This document shows, piece by piece, positions 20,865 through 32,915 of a stretch of DNA of 64,000 nt. The position numbers and the translations under genes are program-made. The notes under the pieces are model-generated. The model saw only the letters and a list, made by a program, of their open reading frames with translations, searched no databases and was not told where the DNA came from. The number at the start of each line of letters is the position of its first letter. Positions within the stretch are counted from its first letter, which is position 1. Location: the NCBI RefSeq assembly GCF_011745365.1, contig NW_024468910.1, positions 698,068-762,067 of the forward strand. The letters run 5' to 3'. The DNA comes from Cryphonectria parasitica EP155 (taxonomy: Eukaryota > Ascomycota > Sordariomycetes > Diaporthales > Cryphonectriaceae).

Positions 20865-23443
20865 AATAAGCTATATAAGGATTTTTAGTTTTCTAATCAA
20901 AAACTAAGCAGCTTCTGTACTGCATCATTACTGCTTTAATTGTGCTTCATATTCTTTGATCAATAATTCATTATTAATAAATGCTTATAGTTTCTATGAA
21001 TTCTTATTGCTGCTATATCTCTTCTAATGTATAAGGAATTAGCGGTTTCTAGATAGCTCTCAGTATGCTAGAATAGCCTTTACCTTCCAATGCGCTTTTT
21101 CCTCGAGATTGATATTAGAATGCATCTCAAGCTCTTCTCCATCTTGTTTATTGAAGTTCTTTAGAGCTATGATTGGAAAGATATTATAAATCTTGTATTT
21201 CGCTAGCAATTCGAGCTTATATGCTAGTTTATGCACTCTTATGATCTTCAGCACTCGAAAAGAGCTAAGATATTTGTTTGCTAATTTATTATTAATGCTT
21301 TTTTAGCGTAAATGCTTAACTAAGATAAGAATGAGATTGCTAAGAAAGAATCTTTTATCAGTATAGCATTTGTTATACTATCTAATATATGCTTGTCTTA
21401 TATAGTTAAAGCTTTTCTAAGCTTTCTTACAAGCTTTAGCAAGATCTTCGAGCTGCTTTGAAATCTTAGGAATATAGCTTAAGCGCTGTATATTAATATC
21501 TATTAATTTTATTGATTGGAATCTATAGAGCAATATAGCAGGTGATGATTCTGTTCTGCTATAGTTTGCGCTATTATATGCTGCTTATACAAGGGGTAAG
21601 CGCTGCGCTTAATCTGCTTGAGAAAGGCTGCAATAAGCGCAGAGATATTGTTCGAGATTCTGGTTCTGCTGCTCAGTTTATTCATCTGTTTAGAAGTGAA
21701 ATGCAGTGCTTAGATGCTGCTTGATCTTCAGATGAAAGCAGAAGTTAGTTTAGAAGTAGCTTGTAAAGAAGCTCTCTCTATCTGATATAATGCTCTTAGA
21801 AATGCTGTAGAACTGATATATATGCTATAGCATAATATTTGCTAGATTGCTACTTGTAAGCTATATTATTATTGGAATATATAAAGCGTATTTCGAGTAT
21901 TTATTGATAATCATTAGAATAGCATTATAAGCTTTATTATAGAAACTAATGAATTCAAGCAGACTAGTAATAAAGTTTATTAATATTTCAGCTTATAAGC
22001 GAATTGCTAGTAATAAGAGATTAAGCAAGCTGTATAAGCATTATTTCCTCATTTTTATTCACTGATATACTGTATATATATTAATATGCTTCTTTATATC
22101 CTTAGCTAATGTATTCTAATAGTAGTAATAAGAAATCATCTTAGTAGATTTAGCTATACTGAGATAGCTAACTATTGAATTATTATAATACGCTTCCAAA
22201 AGCTCCTTGCGAGTTGATGAATAGTTTGGCACAAATACATATCTCCTAAAGCATAGCAAGCTCTCAATAACTTGCTATAGCTCTATACTAGCTATAGAGC
22301 TGCATATTCGCTTCTTGCATTAAGCTTTCATTTAAACAAAAATGTTTTCTTATTATAGTTATAGCAGATGCGCTCTTATTAGCTCTGCAAGCTGCTCTAG
22401 CACTGTTGCTACGCTTTACTCTACTGCTAAGCGTGGAAGAATGATCAGTTTGCAATCCGATACTCAAGCAACATTAGTTGCTAAGCGAATACTCCGCTTC
22501 AATTCTGTGCTCTTGCTCGAATAGCGAAGAGCGCATACTCGAAAACAGGAAATATTCAGATCTGCTGCTTGCTCCACTCTCACTCTTTGAATACAATCAA
22601 TACAAGGTTCTTTCTAATTCTTCAGATTCTTCATTGTAATGAAATTGCTAAAGCTTTGCAGCTTCTGCTCAGCTCCCTCTTCTCTCTGGTAATCTAGCTG
22701 CTTGGATAACTTATTAGCTGAATTGGACTTGCTGGGGCAGTACTGGATGATGAGATTATATATACTGAAATTGTTTAGCTAGCGCAACTAGCAAGCAGAT
22801 AGCTTCTGTTTAGTCTTTCAATACTGCAAGTTGAGATAGTTTGTAAGAATGAGTATAAGCTTAGGCAGATATAACAAATAATGCTGCTAATTTGATATAG
22901 CATTTATAATAGCTAATAGCTCGATATTCTTCATACTATATCGTATTTCTATTGAAGAGAGCTTCTTTGAATGAAAGGCAATTAAATACTAGCAGCTTTG
23001 AAATAGCTAAGCTAGCACAGCTTCTATAGCAAAAGCAGAAGCATTCGTTTTAATCCTTATTGATAATGCAGCATTATAGTAGCATAGCAATGAAGCTGTT
23101 GTAAAGAGTATGATTAGAGTTTTGAAAGCTACTCAGATGTAGTTCGAAAGTGCAATCACGCCTATGCTGCTGCTTTGCAAAAGGTTGGTTAATAATATAG
23201 CAATCTTGAAATAGTTCTGTATAAATCAATAATAGAACTTAGTAAATCTAAGAAATATCTGAATATTGTAAATAGTATGTAAAAGCAGCTACTATGCAAT
23301 AGCTGCAATATATCTCTTGTTTATACTGATTTCTTCTGAGAATACTATAAAGCTTAGGAATTTTATTTATTATATATTGAACTCATACTTTCTTAGATTG
23401 AAATATAGCTCCTATTGCTATAGCTATTTCAAGATTTCTTAAA
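20865..23443 (-). pseudogene. Element X pol: end of RT, RNase H, integrase, chromodomain
   Basis: Minus strand, in order from 23443: the region after YLDD with LYFNLRKYEFNI and KFLSFIV; RNase H (about 22805-23105) with IRIKTNASAFAIEAVLA and SIEIRYSMKNIELLAI; a poorly preserved integrase core (about 21260-22700); the GPY/F-type module (about 21130-21255) with KLAYKLELLAKYKIYNIFPI; and a chromodomain-like end at about 20930-21115 with FLIHWKxYSSNxNSW once stops are read through. Small open frames on the plus strand here (for example 21542-21724 and 22342-22524) are shadows. All domains contain TAG/TAA from CAG/CAA. Confidence 0.82.
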
Positions 23444-23448
23444 TATAG

Positions 23449-23903
23449 TGTTATGACCCATCCAACATGCAGGTTACAGGATAGGCCCCGCCAACAAAGG
23501 GACCAGGTGTCACGACCCAACGCCGGACACCAGGCAGGATTACATAACCCAGGGTTAGGGTTGTAAAGGAGGGAGGATCGCTAGACTCGCCAGCGATCCC
23601 AGCGAGCTTCACACCTTGGATCGCTAGACTCGCTAGCGATCCCAGCGATCCATACGGAAGAGCCGGATATATAATCACACGCTCATTACCATTAGATAGA
23701 TCAAGTACATAGCTCTTTAGTTGTTAATCTAAGTATCAGATTACTCTCTACTCTAATAGCCCCAAAAGCAGTGAATACTTGCATCATTTATCAGAACTTG
23801 TATAGTTCCGTATTCAAGAACTTAATACTTTAATACCGCTTTTGTTAGCATAAATCCCCTTTGTATACTTTGGAATCTTCGAATTGCTGCAGTACTTATT
23901 ATA
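23449..23903 (+). repeat. A3 5' LTR
   Basis: TGTTATGACCCATCC to CTTATTATA (CATTACA after RIP). Two tandem units around GATCGCTAGACTCGCCAGCG and the telomere-like CCAGGGTTAGGGTTG. The TATA-like GGATATATAATC lies at about 23665. Confidence 0.9.
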
Positions 23904-23963
23904 TTTTAATAACTCTTATTCAAGAACAGTTTAGTATTATCCTCTTAAGCAATACGAAATACA

Positions 23964-24938
23964 ATAGCTTCTCCAGGAATCCCTTCGTTCTCATACGCTC
24001 CTACTCAGGAAGAACTGATTAATCAGATATATTAGCTCATTCAGCGTATTCAGGATCTGCGCGAACAACAGCAGGCTTAGAGCGCTACTATCGCTAATCA
24101 GCAAGCTCAGCTAGCTTAACAAGCTTAGCAGGCGCAATTCATCTCTGCAATTACTAGTAATGCTGGAAAGGCATATAAGATGAATAAGCTTGCTATATAT
24201 AATAGCAATCAGAAGATACTATATGGATTTCTTATTTACTGCAGAGCATACTTTCTGCATTATACAACTCAGTTTACTATGGAATCTAAGAAGATTATCC
24301 TTGCAGAGATTCGCTTCGAAAAGAATGCTCTTATCTAATATAAGCTTTTTCTATACAATTATTTGAAGCATCAGAATAATCCCGATATACATATCCAGAG
24401 AACTAAGAATATATTCAATTCTTTTAAAAGCTTCGAGAAAGCTCTTAAGAAAATCTTCAGCAATTCTAACGAAGAATGCACTACAGCTCAGCAGCTTATG
24501 AATCTCAAGCAAACTAAGTTAGCTTCTGCTTATATAATCAGATTTAAGCAGCTCTTAATAAGACTTCTATAGGAAGATAAGAATCTTATAAAATACTATT
24601 ATAAAGAACTTAAGAATAATATTAAGAATAAGATCTTCAAGCAGAATTAGCTGGAGAACTTTGTAATATTTTCTAATTAAGCAATCTGCATTAATAACTA
24701 TTTATACGAATAACAGATAAAGAAATCTAAGAAGGAAGAAAGCTAGACTTGAAGATTTCTAGCTAATATAAGCAAGAAACTTTAATACAAAAACAGCGGT
24801 TAATAAGATAGCATAGCTCAGAGCAGTACTACACATGCTAGCTCCATGAAGCTCAATGCAGCTAACAGGCAATACAGCAAGAGAAGCAGTATTACTTGTT
24901 ACAATTGCAATAAACAGAAATACATTACATGCAACTGC
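23964..24938 (+). pseudogene. A3 gag
   Basis: Begins at ATAGCTTCTCC (ATG read as ATA). Contains an open block of 69 codons (24363-24572) with TTAQQLMNLKQTKLASAY and a zinc knuckle at 24897-24938, CYNCNKQKYITCNC, with the histidine read as Tyr. Stops elsewhere. Confidence 0.85.
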
Positions 24939-27900
24939 TATCAATTCCGAAAGAACAAGTAGCAGCTAGTTTAGAAAGAATGCTAGATAAATATCGCTTA
25001 GCAACAGAAATCCAATCAACTAAGCAAAAACATCTTCTTGGAGCAAGTATCGGATTCTATTAATTACAGAAGTCTTAGCTGAACATTCTGCTATAATGAT
25101 AACTGCTTAATATACTTCTCGAGTAAGAAAGGTTCAGAATAGTTCCCTCAGAAACCTAGGCGCTACAGATAGATAGCAACAGCAGAGCGAGTGTATACGC
25201 TTAATACAACTATAAGTAGCAGCGATTCAGACTGCTCCGATGTTGCTAAACAGAGTATTCAAGCGTTAGAGAAAGGATTTAGCAACAATACTCTTCGCTA
25301 TTCCTTATCACCTATGCTAGATACTATAACCAGAGATATGAATAAGGAATGATACTCTCTTAGCTATTAGTACAAGTATCTAAATAATACTGGAAATGCT
25401 TCTTAAGCAACAGAAGAGTTAAGCTAAGCTAAACAATTCAGCAATCCGCTAGGATCTCCCGTAAACAATGAGCTTAAGAAGCTTACAGGAAGGTTCCTCT
25501 TCAGCATTAGATGAAACAAGGAAACAACATAAATTGAATATCTTATTTATAGGATAAAGCTAGAAGAGCTCTTTATCTGCATTCCCTTGCAAAACATTAA
25601 AGCATAACAAGATAAGGATTCTCAAATCAGCTTATTTTACAATCTATACTACAAGCTAGTATAGATCTCTTGCATCTATTATAGCTGCAGAATGCATTTC
25701 TCGGAGAAAGTGCAATATAAATAGTTTTGTATTAGAGAACTAGAACAAATCCTTTAAGCTATTGAAGAACAGGAACTCCGCTTCAGGGAGATTCTCAACA
25801 AGCAGCACTACAATGCATATATTGAGCTACCAGATAACTACTCCATAAAATGCATAAATAAGAAAATAGAATAGTAGCAGTATAAGATAATATTCTGTAT
25901 AATTCATATTAATAATAAAGTTTGTAACTAGCATTAATAGAAAAAAGATTAGGAATAATGACGATATAAGCAAAAGCAAGCTAAAAAGCTTGCTTAAGAA
26001 GCAGCGAAACAAGCTCAGAAGAAGAGCAAGCAGCTCTCAGCAATCCTAAAAGAACAGGATTGCTTATAAAGAGATTGCAGATGATTAGATCAGAATAGTT
26101 CCTATATAAAGCTTTTAGAGCAGATTATGCTCACATCAAGTTCGATATACGCATTCAAGGATACAAGTATAGCATACTATTGAATAGTAGCGCTTAGAGA
26201 AACTTCATATTTCCATATATTATCAATCAGGTATAACTATAATGGAAATGAAAGAGGAAACTATATACTCTCAGTACTATAAAAGAATAATCTGTTGCAT
26301 ACAACTAAGGAGTAATTGATAAGAAGACTGATTATCTGCTTATCTTGATTCAAGAATATATAACCAAGGTTTCCTTTGATATCACGGATATAGCACAGCA
26401 TAAGCTGATTATAGAACTTCTATAGCTCAAAGAGCACAATTCTTGAATCGATTGAACTACTAGCTAGATCTCATAAGAACAAGCTATATCCAGAGAGATA
26501 GTTGCAATTAACAGTGCAGGATTGAAGCTAGTTGTTGAAGAATACTCAGAAAAAGAAGCTTTATACGATTTCATATATACTTTTAAGTCAGCAGGGCTAG
26601 CAGTTCAAGAAGAAGAACCTAGTGATAAGCGAACTCAGACAGTGCTAAGGCGCTAACAGGTTAGCAAGACAACGGAAGCGAGGCTCTCAGCAAGTTGGTC
26701 CGCCCCGGAGCGATAAGGAAAAGCTTCAGAATGTGGATTGTGAATCTACACAGGAAAAACCTCGAAACCAAGCTCTCAAGCGCTCGGTTCGGCCCGGAGC
26801 GAATGCTCAAGGCTCTCAAAAACGCTATCAGAAAAGAAGCACGCTTAATAGTATCTACTGTTCCTTTAAGTAGCAGAAACAGCACATGAACCAGAACTAA
26901 TACTCGCGAACATATCACGAGAATATCACAAGTTCAAGAAACTATTCCAGAAAGAACTGAATACAGAATTATCAGAATACAGCTCATATAACTACAAAAT
27001 ACTACTATAGAAAGGAAAACAGCTTAAGTTCTTTCCTATTTACAGACTAAATAAGACACGATTAGAAGCACTCAGAGAGTATCTTAATGAGAATCTTAAG
27101 AAGAGATATATATGATTATTGCGATTACTAGCAGGATATTCTATTCTATTTATACCAAAAAAGAATAGCAAGCTTAAGCTATATATTGATTATAAGCAGC
27201 TCAATAATATTATAATCAAAAACTAATACTTATTATTACTTATTAAGGAATTATAAGATAGATTATAAGAAGTATAGTGATTTATAGTTCTAGATCTAAA
27301 AGGAGCTTATAATCTGATCAGAGTAAAGAAAGAAGAAGAATGGAAAACTGCTTTTAGAATATGCTACAGATATTACGAATATTTGATTATGCTCTTCAGT
27401 TTAACGAATGCTTCAGCTTCGTTCTAGAAGATGATTAATTACGTTCTATACAAGCATCTAAATCAGTTCATCATTGCATATCTTGATAATATTCTTATTT
27501 ATTCTTAAATACTGGAAGAATATAAGGAATATGTAGAAACAGTATTGCGAATGCTTCAAGATGCAAAACTTCTTATGAAACCTGCAAAGAGCTACTTCTA
27601 TATATAAAAGATTAACTATCTCGAATTCATAATTAAGCTAGAATGCATCAAGCTACAGAAAGATAAGGTAAAAGCTGTTAGGAATTAGCTAATTCTTAAG
27701 AATATTAGGAATGTTAGATCTTTCCTCGAATATATTAACTTCTATAAGCAGTTCATTAAGAACTACAGCTGAATTATATATTCTCTTACAAATCTTATTA
27801 AGAAGGAGCAGCTTTTTGAATAGATTACTAAGGAATAAGAAGCTTTTGATGAAATCATCAAGCGTATTATCTTAGAACTAATTTTGTATAAAGCAGATTC

Positions 27901-29707
27901 TTACAAACTCTTTAAAGTTAAGACTAATGCATTGGAATATGCACTCGGAGAATAACTTGATTAGCAAGATAACTAAGAGCGTCTAAGGATTATAAGCAAC
28001 TTTTCAAAGAAGTTGAATAGCTTAGAAGTTAATTACAAGATTTCTGATCAGGAATTCATAGCAATAGTGAAAGCTTTTGAGGAATAGCAATACTATCTTA
28101 TTAGCATATAATATTCGATTATAGTTTACTTGGATTACAAAAATCTGATTACATTCATAATAACTAAAGTCTTGAACAAGCAATAAATCAGATAGGCAGA
28201 ATTCCTCTTACAATTTGATTTCAGAATTGTATACTGCAAAAGCTTAAAGAATGAATAAGCAGACGCTCTTAGCAGGCGATTAAATTATTGAGATGCGGAC
28301 TTCTTGGATATACAAAATATCTTTGCTCAAGATGAATCAGGAAATCTTGTTAATGCATATAGAGAACTGAATATAGCTTTCAGAATTGAATCCTTGGAAA
28401 AGGATTCAGAATCAATGATTTCAGACGAATAAGATAACTATATCAAGAATGTATATAGCGCATCAGCGCATGGATATCAGAGAGTTAGAGTAATTTATGA
28501 ATGCATTAGAAGATACTGGAATCTATTAAGCTTCTGAAGAAGGATTGAGAACATTCTATAACAGTGCAATAGCTGCAAGAAGAATAAAGTAGAAAGATAC
28601 AAGCTTTATAAACTACTGCATTCCTTATTAGTACTTACAATTGTTTAGCAATCTATTAATTTAAACTTTATTACTAAGCTACTTCTTTTATAAGAACTCT
28701 TAATTAAAGTACAATACAATAGCATTCTAATAATGATTTGCAAACTAAGCAAGTATGCTTACTTTCTTTCTTACAAGGAAAGCAGTATAGCAGAAGAACT
28801 TGCATATGCATTCCTTAGAATGATTATTGCTAATTATAGCATGCTAGAAGAAGTGATCTCCGATAGAGATAGAAAGTTCAATTCAAAGTTTTGAATTTCG
28901 CTTATGAAATAGCTCAGAATACATTACAGAATATCTACAGTATTTCATTCGCAAATAAATAAACAGATAGAAAGAATAAACCAAGTTGTTGAATAGTACT
29001 TTCAATACTATATTAATCAGAAACAGAACAATTGAGTTGATCTATTACTTCTTGTACAGTTCGCTTATAATAATGCAGATATAAGCATAACAAAGAAATT
29101 ATTATTCTTCATATTCTATGAATATAATTCAATAGCTTATTATAAGATATTGCTAGAAGCAGATACAGAAGCTGCAGATAAAAGAGTTAAAAAGATTAAG
29201 AAAGTTCAGAAGGAACTCCAATCAGAGTTATGATTCGTTTAGAAATGAATAATATAATATGCAAACTCCAAAAGGATTGAAAGATTAATCCTATAGGAAG
29301 AAGATAAGATTTACTTACTTTGGAAAAACATTAAAACAACGAGATCTAGCAACAAACTCGATTATAAGAAGTTGGGATTATTCAAAATCTTGCAATAGAT
29401 TTCTTTAGTTAATTACGAGTTAGCACTATCTTATGGGATGAGGATATATTCAGTTTTTTACGTTTTACTGCTAGAATCAGCAGCACAGGAAATATCAACG
29501 GATAATACAGCAGAAGTGGAAAACAACGAATCAGAATATGAGGTGGAGAAGATTCTTAAGCATAGAAGCACAGATAGCATGAGGGAATACTTTATTAAAT
29601 GGAAAGATTATTCAGCGAGCGAAAACTCATGGGAACTATGGAAAAATGTTAAGAATGCTCAGGAAAAGGTAGCTGAGTATTGGAAAAGGAAAGAAACTAG
29701 CATCTAG
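24939..29707 (+). pseudogene. A3 pol with intact chromodomain segment
   Basis: Protease site LLNSSAQRNF-like (about 26180-26215), reverse transcriptase (about 27000-27730, catalytic YLDN near 27480), RNase H (to about 28290), integrase (about 28440-29250) and chromodomain. The last 89 codons (29438-29707) are open and include EYEVEKILKHRSTD and IKWKDYSASENSWE, ending at TAG 29705-29707. That TAG lies in the CTAG tetranucleotide duplicated by the family B insertion. Confidence 0.88.
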
Positions 29708-30026
29708 TGAATCAGAACTAGGGCGCCGTCGCTCTCGAAAGAAAAAGGAACAAACAGCTGCCGAAGCAATGGGCAAGGGCTCGTGCAACCCAAGCGTGCC
29801 TGTACAGATGAGGACAGCAAACTAAGGCCACACGGGCACAAGAACAGGATGAAAAACCTGTCTTAGACCTGTCCAAAGGGTTCAAAATTGAAAAGAAGAG
29901 AAAGAATGCTTCCTTGTTGCTTATAGCTAAAGAATTTGAAAAGTGAGTGGTATTCTTTATATGTATGAGAACCCTTAACTCACTGTACTCCACATCCCAC
30001 GAACTACCACCCTGGCCACCACAACA
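29708..30026 (-). repeat. Family B solo unit between A3 pol and accessory gene
   Basis: 319 bp, TGAATCAGAACTAGGGCG to CCACAACA, flanked by CTAG at 29704-29707 and 30027-30030. The empty site is seen in A4 (ACCTAGGATGGTTGC near 37681), which proves the insertion and the 4-bp duplication. CTAG holds both overlapping stops, so each gene kept its own stop codon. Confidence 0.88.
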
Positions 30027-30680
30027 CTAGGATGGTTGCTCTGCTCCGAACTGAGATTCAGAAGCTTCGGAAACCTTACTCTCCAGGAAATCCAATCAGT
30101 TTATCACAGAGTTCCTCAAGTTTACAGAATTCCAATCAAAACTCTCAAAAGAAGAATCTTTAGCTATAGCAGCAGATTCCTTAATCATTACAGCCTGCAC
30201 TTCGGTAGCAATATGCATCTTCTCAGCTTCAGCCTTCTCAGCTTCCTCCTTCTCAAGCTCTTCAAAGTTCTTGAAGCTTCGATGAATAGCTCGAGATATC
30301 CTTTTATACTATATCTTCTTTTAATAATGCAGTTAAAGCAACTTTAATTCCAACTCTTCTATCTTATTCTCCAGTTTTCAGTATTGAGTAGAGGTAAGGA
30401 GGAGTTCAGCAGCGTTCGTTAGTTTCAGAACATCGCATTTGGTGCGATTCTGGGAAATGCACTCCGAGCAACAGAACGAATCGTAAGGAGAAACAATACA
30501 CGATTGCAGGCTCCGATTGTTGTAATAAGAACAGGGATGCATATCAAAACTGTTTGAAAGAATGGACTAAAGAAGGAAGTCTTTCTGCTTCTTTTTGTTA
30601 GAGCGAGGATTCGAAGGTTTCGGTTTCGCAACTTTGTTGATTCTGTTCGACATCTCGATTAGGAAGGCAAGATTATGAAT
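30027..30680 (-). pseudogene. A3 antisense accessory gene, alpha version
   Basis: 218 codons in one frame on the minus strand, the same length as in A2. The start reads ATT. Cysteine-array remnants in coding order include CSYYNN and CCSECISQN, then the coiled coil with IEELELKLL, then SFESFDWNSV-like acidic text near 30095. Stop at complement 30027-30029. The internal TAA is shared with A1, A2 and A4. Confidence 0.72.
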
Positions 30681-30744
30681 GCGGAGACTTGCTAGGATAT
30701 TTACAGAAGATTGTTGAGGATAACAACTGATAGGAGGGAGATGA

Positions 30745-31199
30745 TGTTATAACTCATTCAATATGCAGGTTACAGGATAAGCTCTGCTAACAAAGGAACT
30801 AAGTATTACGATTCAACGCTGAATACTAGGCAGGATTATATAATTCAGGATTAGGGTTGTAAAGGAGGGAGGATTGCTAGACTCGCTAGCAATCCCAGCG
30901 AGCTTCACATCTTGAATCGCTAAACTCGCCAGCGATTCCAGCGATCCATACGGAAGAGCCGGATATATAACTATACGCTCATTACCATTAGATAGATTAA
31001 GTATATAGCTCTTCAGTTATCAATCTAAGTATCAGATTACTCTCTACTCTGATAGCTCCAAAGGCAGTGAATACTTGTATTGTTTATCAGGACTTGTACA
31101 GTTCCGTATTCAAGGACTTAACACTTTGACACCGCTCTTGTTAGCATAAACCCCCTTTGTGTACTTTGGAATCTTCGGATTGCTGCAGTGCTCATTACA
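30745..31199 (+). repeat. A3 3' LTR
   Basis: TGTTATAACTCATTC to CTCATTACA, preceded by the polypurine tract TAGGAGGGAGATGA (30731-30744) and followed by TATAG. Confidence 0.92.
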
Positions 31200-31204
31200 T
31201 ATAG

Positions 31205-31386
31205 CTTATATACTATTTAGCATTATTACTATAGATTAGAATATTATTCAGATAGATAATGCAGATTATATTTATTAAGCTTGCTAATGCTTTATTAATA
31301 TATGCTTGAAATGTAGCTGAAGCGTTGGTGAAGCTAAAGAGTAGAATATAGTACTCGAAATGACTGTATTTCGTATGAAAGGCAGT
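31205..31386 (-). pseudogene. Element X reverse transcriptase, catalytic segment
   Basis: Minus-strand translation contains AFHTKYSHFEYYILLFSFTN, then ASATFQAYINKAL, then CIIYLNNILIYS. This is the core of a gypsy reverse transcriptase with YLDD read as YLNN. It is stranded between A4 (right) and A3 (left). Protein sequence continues at 46402 upstream and at 23443 downstream. Confidence 0.88.
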
Positions 31387-31881
31387 TGTTATAACCCATC
31401 CAGCATGCAGGTCACAAAACAGGTCACGAGTAACAAGGACCAGGCGTCAGGAACCCAACGTTCTGACAAAGCATTGATTACATAATCCAGGGTTAGGGTT
31501 GTAAAGGAGGGAGGATTGCTGGGCTCGCTAACGATCCCGACGAGCTTCACACCTAGGATCGCTGAGCTCGCCAACGATCCCAACGAGCTTCACACCTAGG
31601 ATCGCTGAGCTCGCCAACGATCCCGACGAGCCACACTGAAGAGCTGGATATATAAGAACACATTCATTACTACTAGATAGATTCAGTATATAGCTCTTCA
31701 GTTATTAATCTAAGTATTCAGTCTCATATACTAAGTAGCTCCAAAGGCAGTAAACACTTGCATCGCTTATTAAGACTTGTACAGTTCTGTATTCAAGAAC
31801 TTAATACTTTGATACTGCTCTTGTTAGCATAAACCTCCTTGTATACTTAGAAATTCTCGGATTGCTGCAGTGCTCATTACA
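31387..31881 (+). repeat. A4 5' LTR with three tandem units
   Basis: 495 bp, longer than other family A LTRs because the central cassette has three ~43-bp units around GAGCTTCACACCTAGGATCG (31520-31630) instead of two. The A4 3' LTR has three as well. Telomere-like CCAGGGTTAGGGTTG precedes the units. Confidence 0.9.
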
Positions 31882-31940
31882 TTTTAACAACTCTTGTTCA
31901 AGAACGGTTTAGTATTATCTCTTGAGCAATACGGAATACG

Positions 31941-32915
31941 ATAGCTTCTTCAGGAATCCCTTCATTCTCGCATACTCCTACTTAGGAAGAACTGATTAAT
32001 CAGGTATACTAGCTTACTTAGCATATTCAGAATCTGTATGAATAATAGCAAGCTCAGAGCGCTATTATTGCTAATCAACAGGCTTAGCTAGCTCAACACG
32101 CTCAACAGGCGCAGTTCACCTCTGCAGTTACCAATAGTGCTGGAAAGGCATACAAGATGAACAAGCTTGCTATATACAATAGCAATCAGAAGATGCTGCA
32201 TGAATTCCTTATCCACTGCAGAGCATACTTCTTGCATCATGCAACCCAGTTTACTATGAAATCCAAGAAAGTTATCCTTGCAAGAACTCATCTTGAAAAA
32301 GATACTCTTATCTAATACGAACCTTCTTTATGCAATTACTTAGAGTATCAGAATAACTCCGATATACATACTCAGAATATCAGAAATATATTCGATTCTT
32401 TCAAAAGCTTTAAGAAAGCTTTTAAGAAAATCTTTAGCAATTTCAACAAAGAATGCACTATAGCTCAGCAGCTTATGAATCTCAAGCAGACTAAATTAGC
32501 TTCTACTTATATAATTAGATTCAAACAGCTCTTAGCAAGATTCCTGTAAAAAGATAAGAATCTTATGAAATACTACTATAAGGAACTTAAGAATAATATT
32601 AAGAATAAGATTTCCAAGCAGAATTAGCTAGAGAACTTTGCAATGTTTTCCAATCAAGCAATCCGCATTAACAACTAATTATACGAATAATGAGTAGAGA
32701 AGTTTAAGAAGAAAGGAAGCTAGACTTGGAGATTTCCAGCTAATACAAGCAAGAAACTTCAATATAAGAATAGCGATCGATATAGCAGCACAGCTCAGAG
32801 CAGCACTATGCATGCTGGTTTCATAAAGCTCAATGCTACTAACAAGCAGTATAATAAAAGAAATAGCATTACTTGTTACAACTGCAACAAACAGAGATAT
32901 ATAGCATGCAACTGC
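31941..32915 (+). pseudogene. A4 gag
   Basis: Starts at ATAGCTTCTTC (ATA for ATG) and ends with a zinc knuckle at 32874-32915, CYNCNKQRYIACNC. It contains the Gln/Ala-rich N-terminus and the LMNLKQTKLAS block, with several stops. Confidence 0.83.

Larger units (their letters stand above)
23449..31199 (+). mobile_element. Family A element A3, full length, carrying a family B unit
   Basis: LTRs 23449-23903 and 30745-31199 (455 bp each) and a perfect TATAG duplication (23444-23448, 31200-31204). Inserted in the reverse transcriptase gene of element X: the X protein reads straight through when A3 is removed. Coding on the plus strand. A 319-bp family B unit entered later between pol and the accessory gene. 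Confidence 0.94.

Noticed and set aside
21542..21724. Plus-strand 60-codon frame, and a similar one at 22342-22524
   Set aside because: Both lie opposite element X integrase/RNase H on the minus strand, which reads continuously when RIP stops are reversed.
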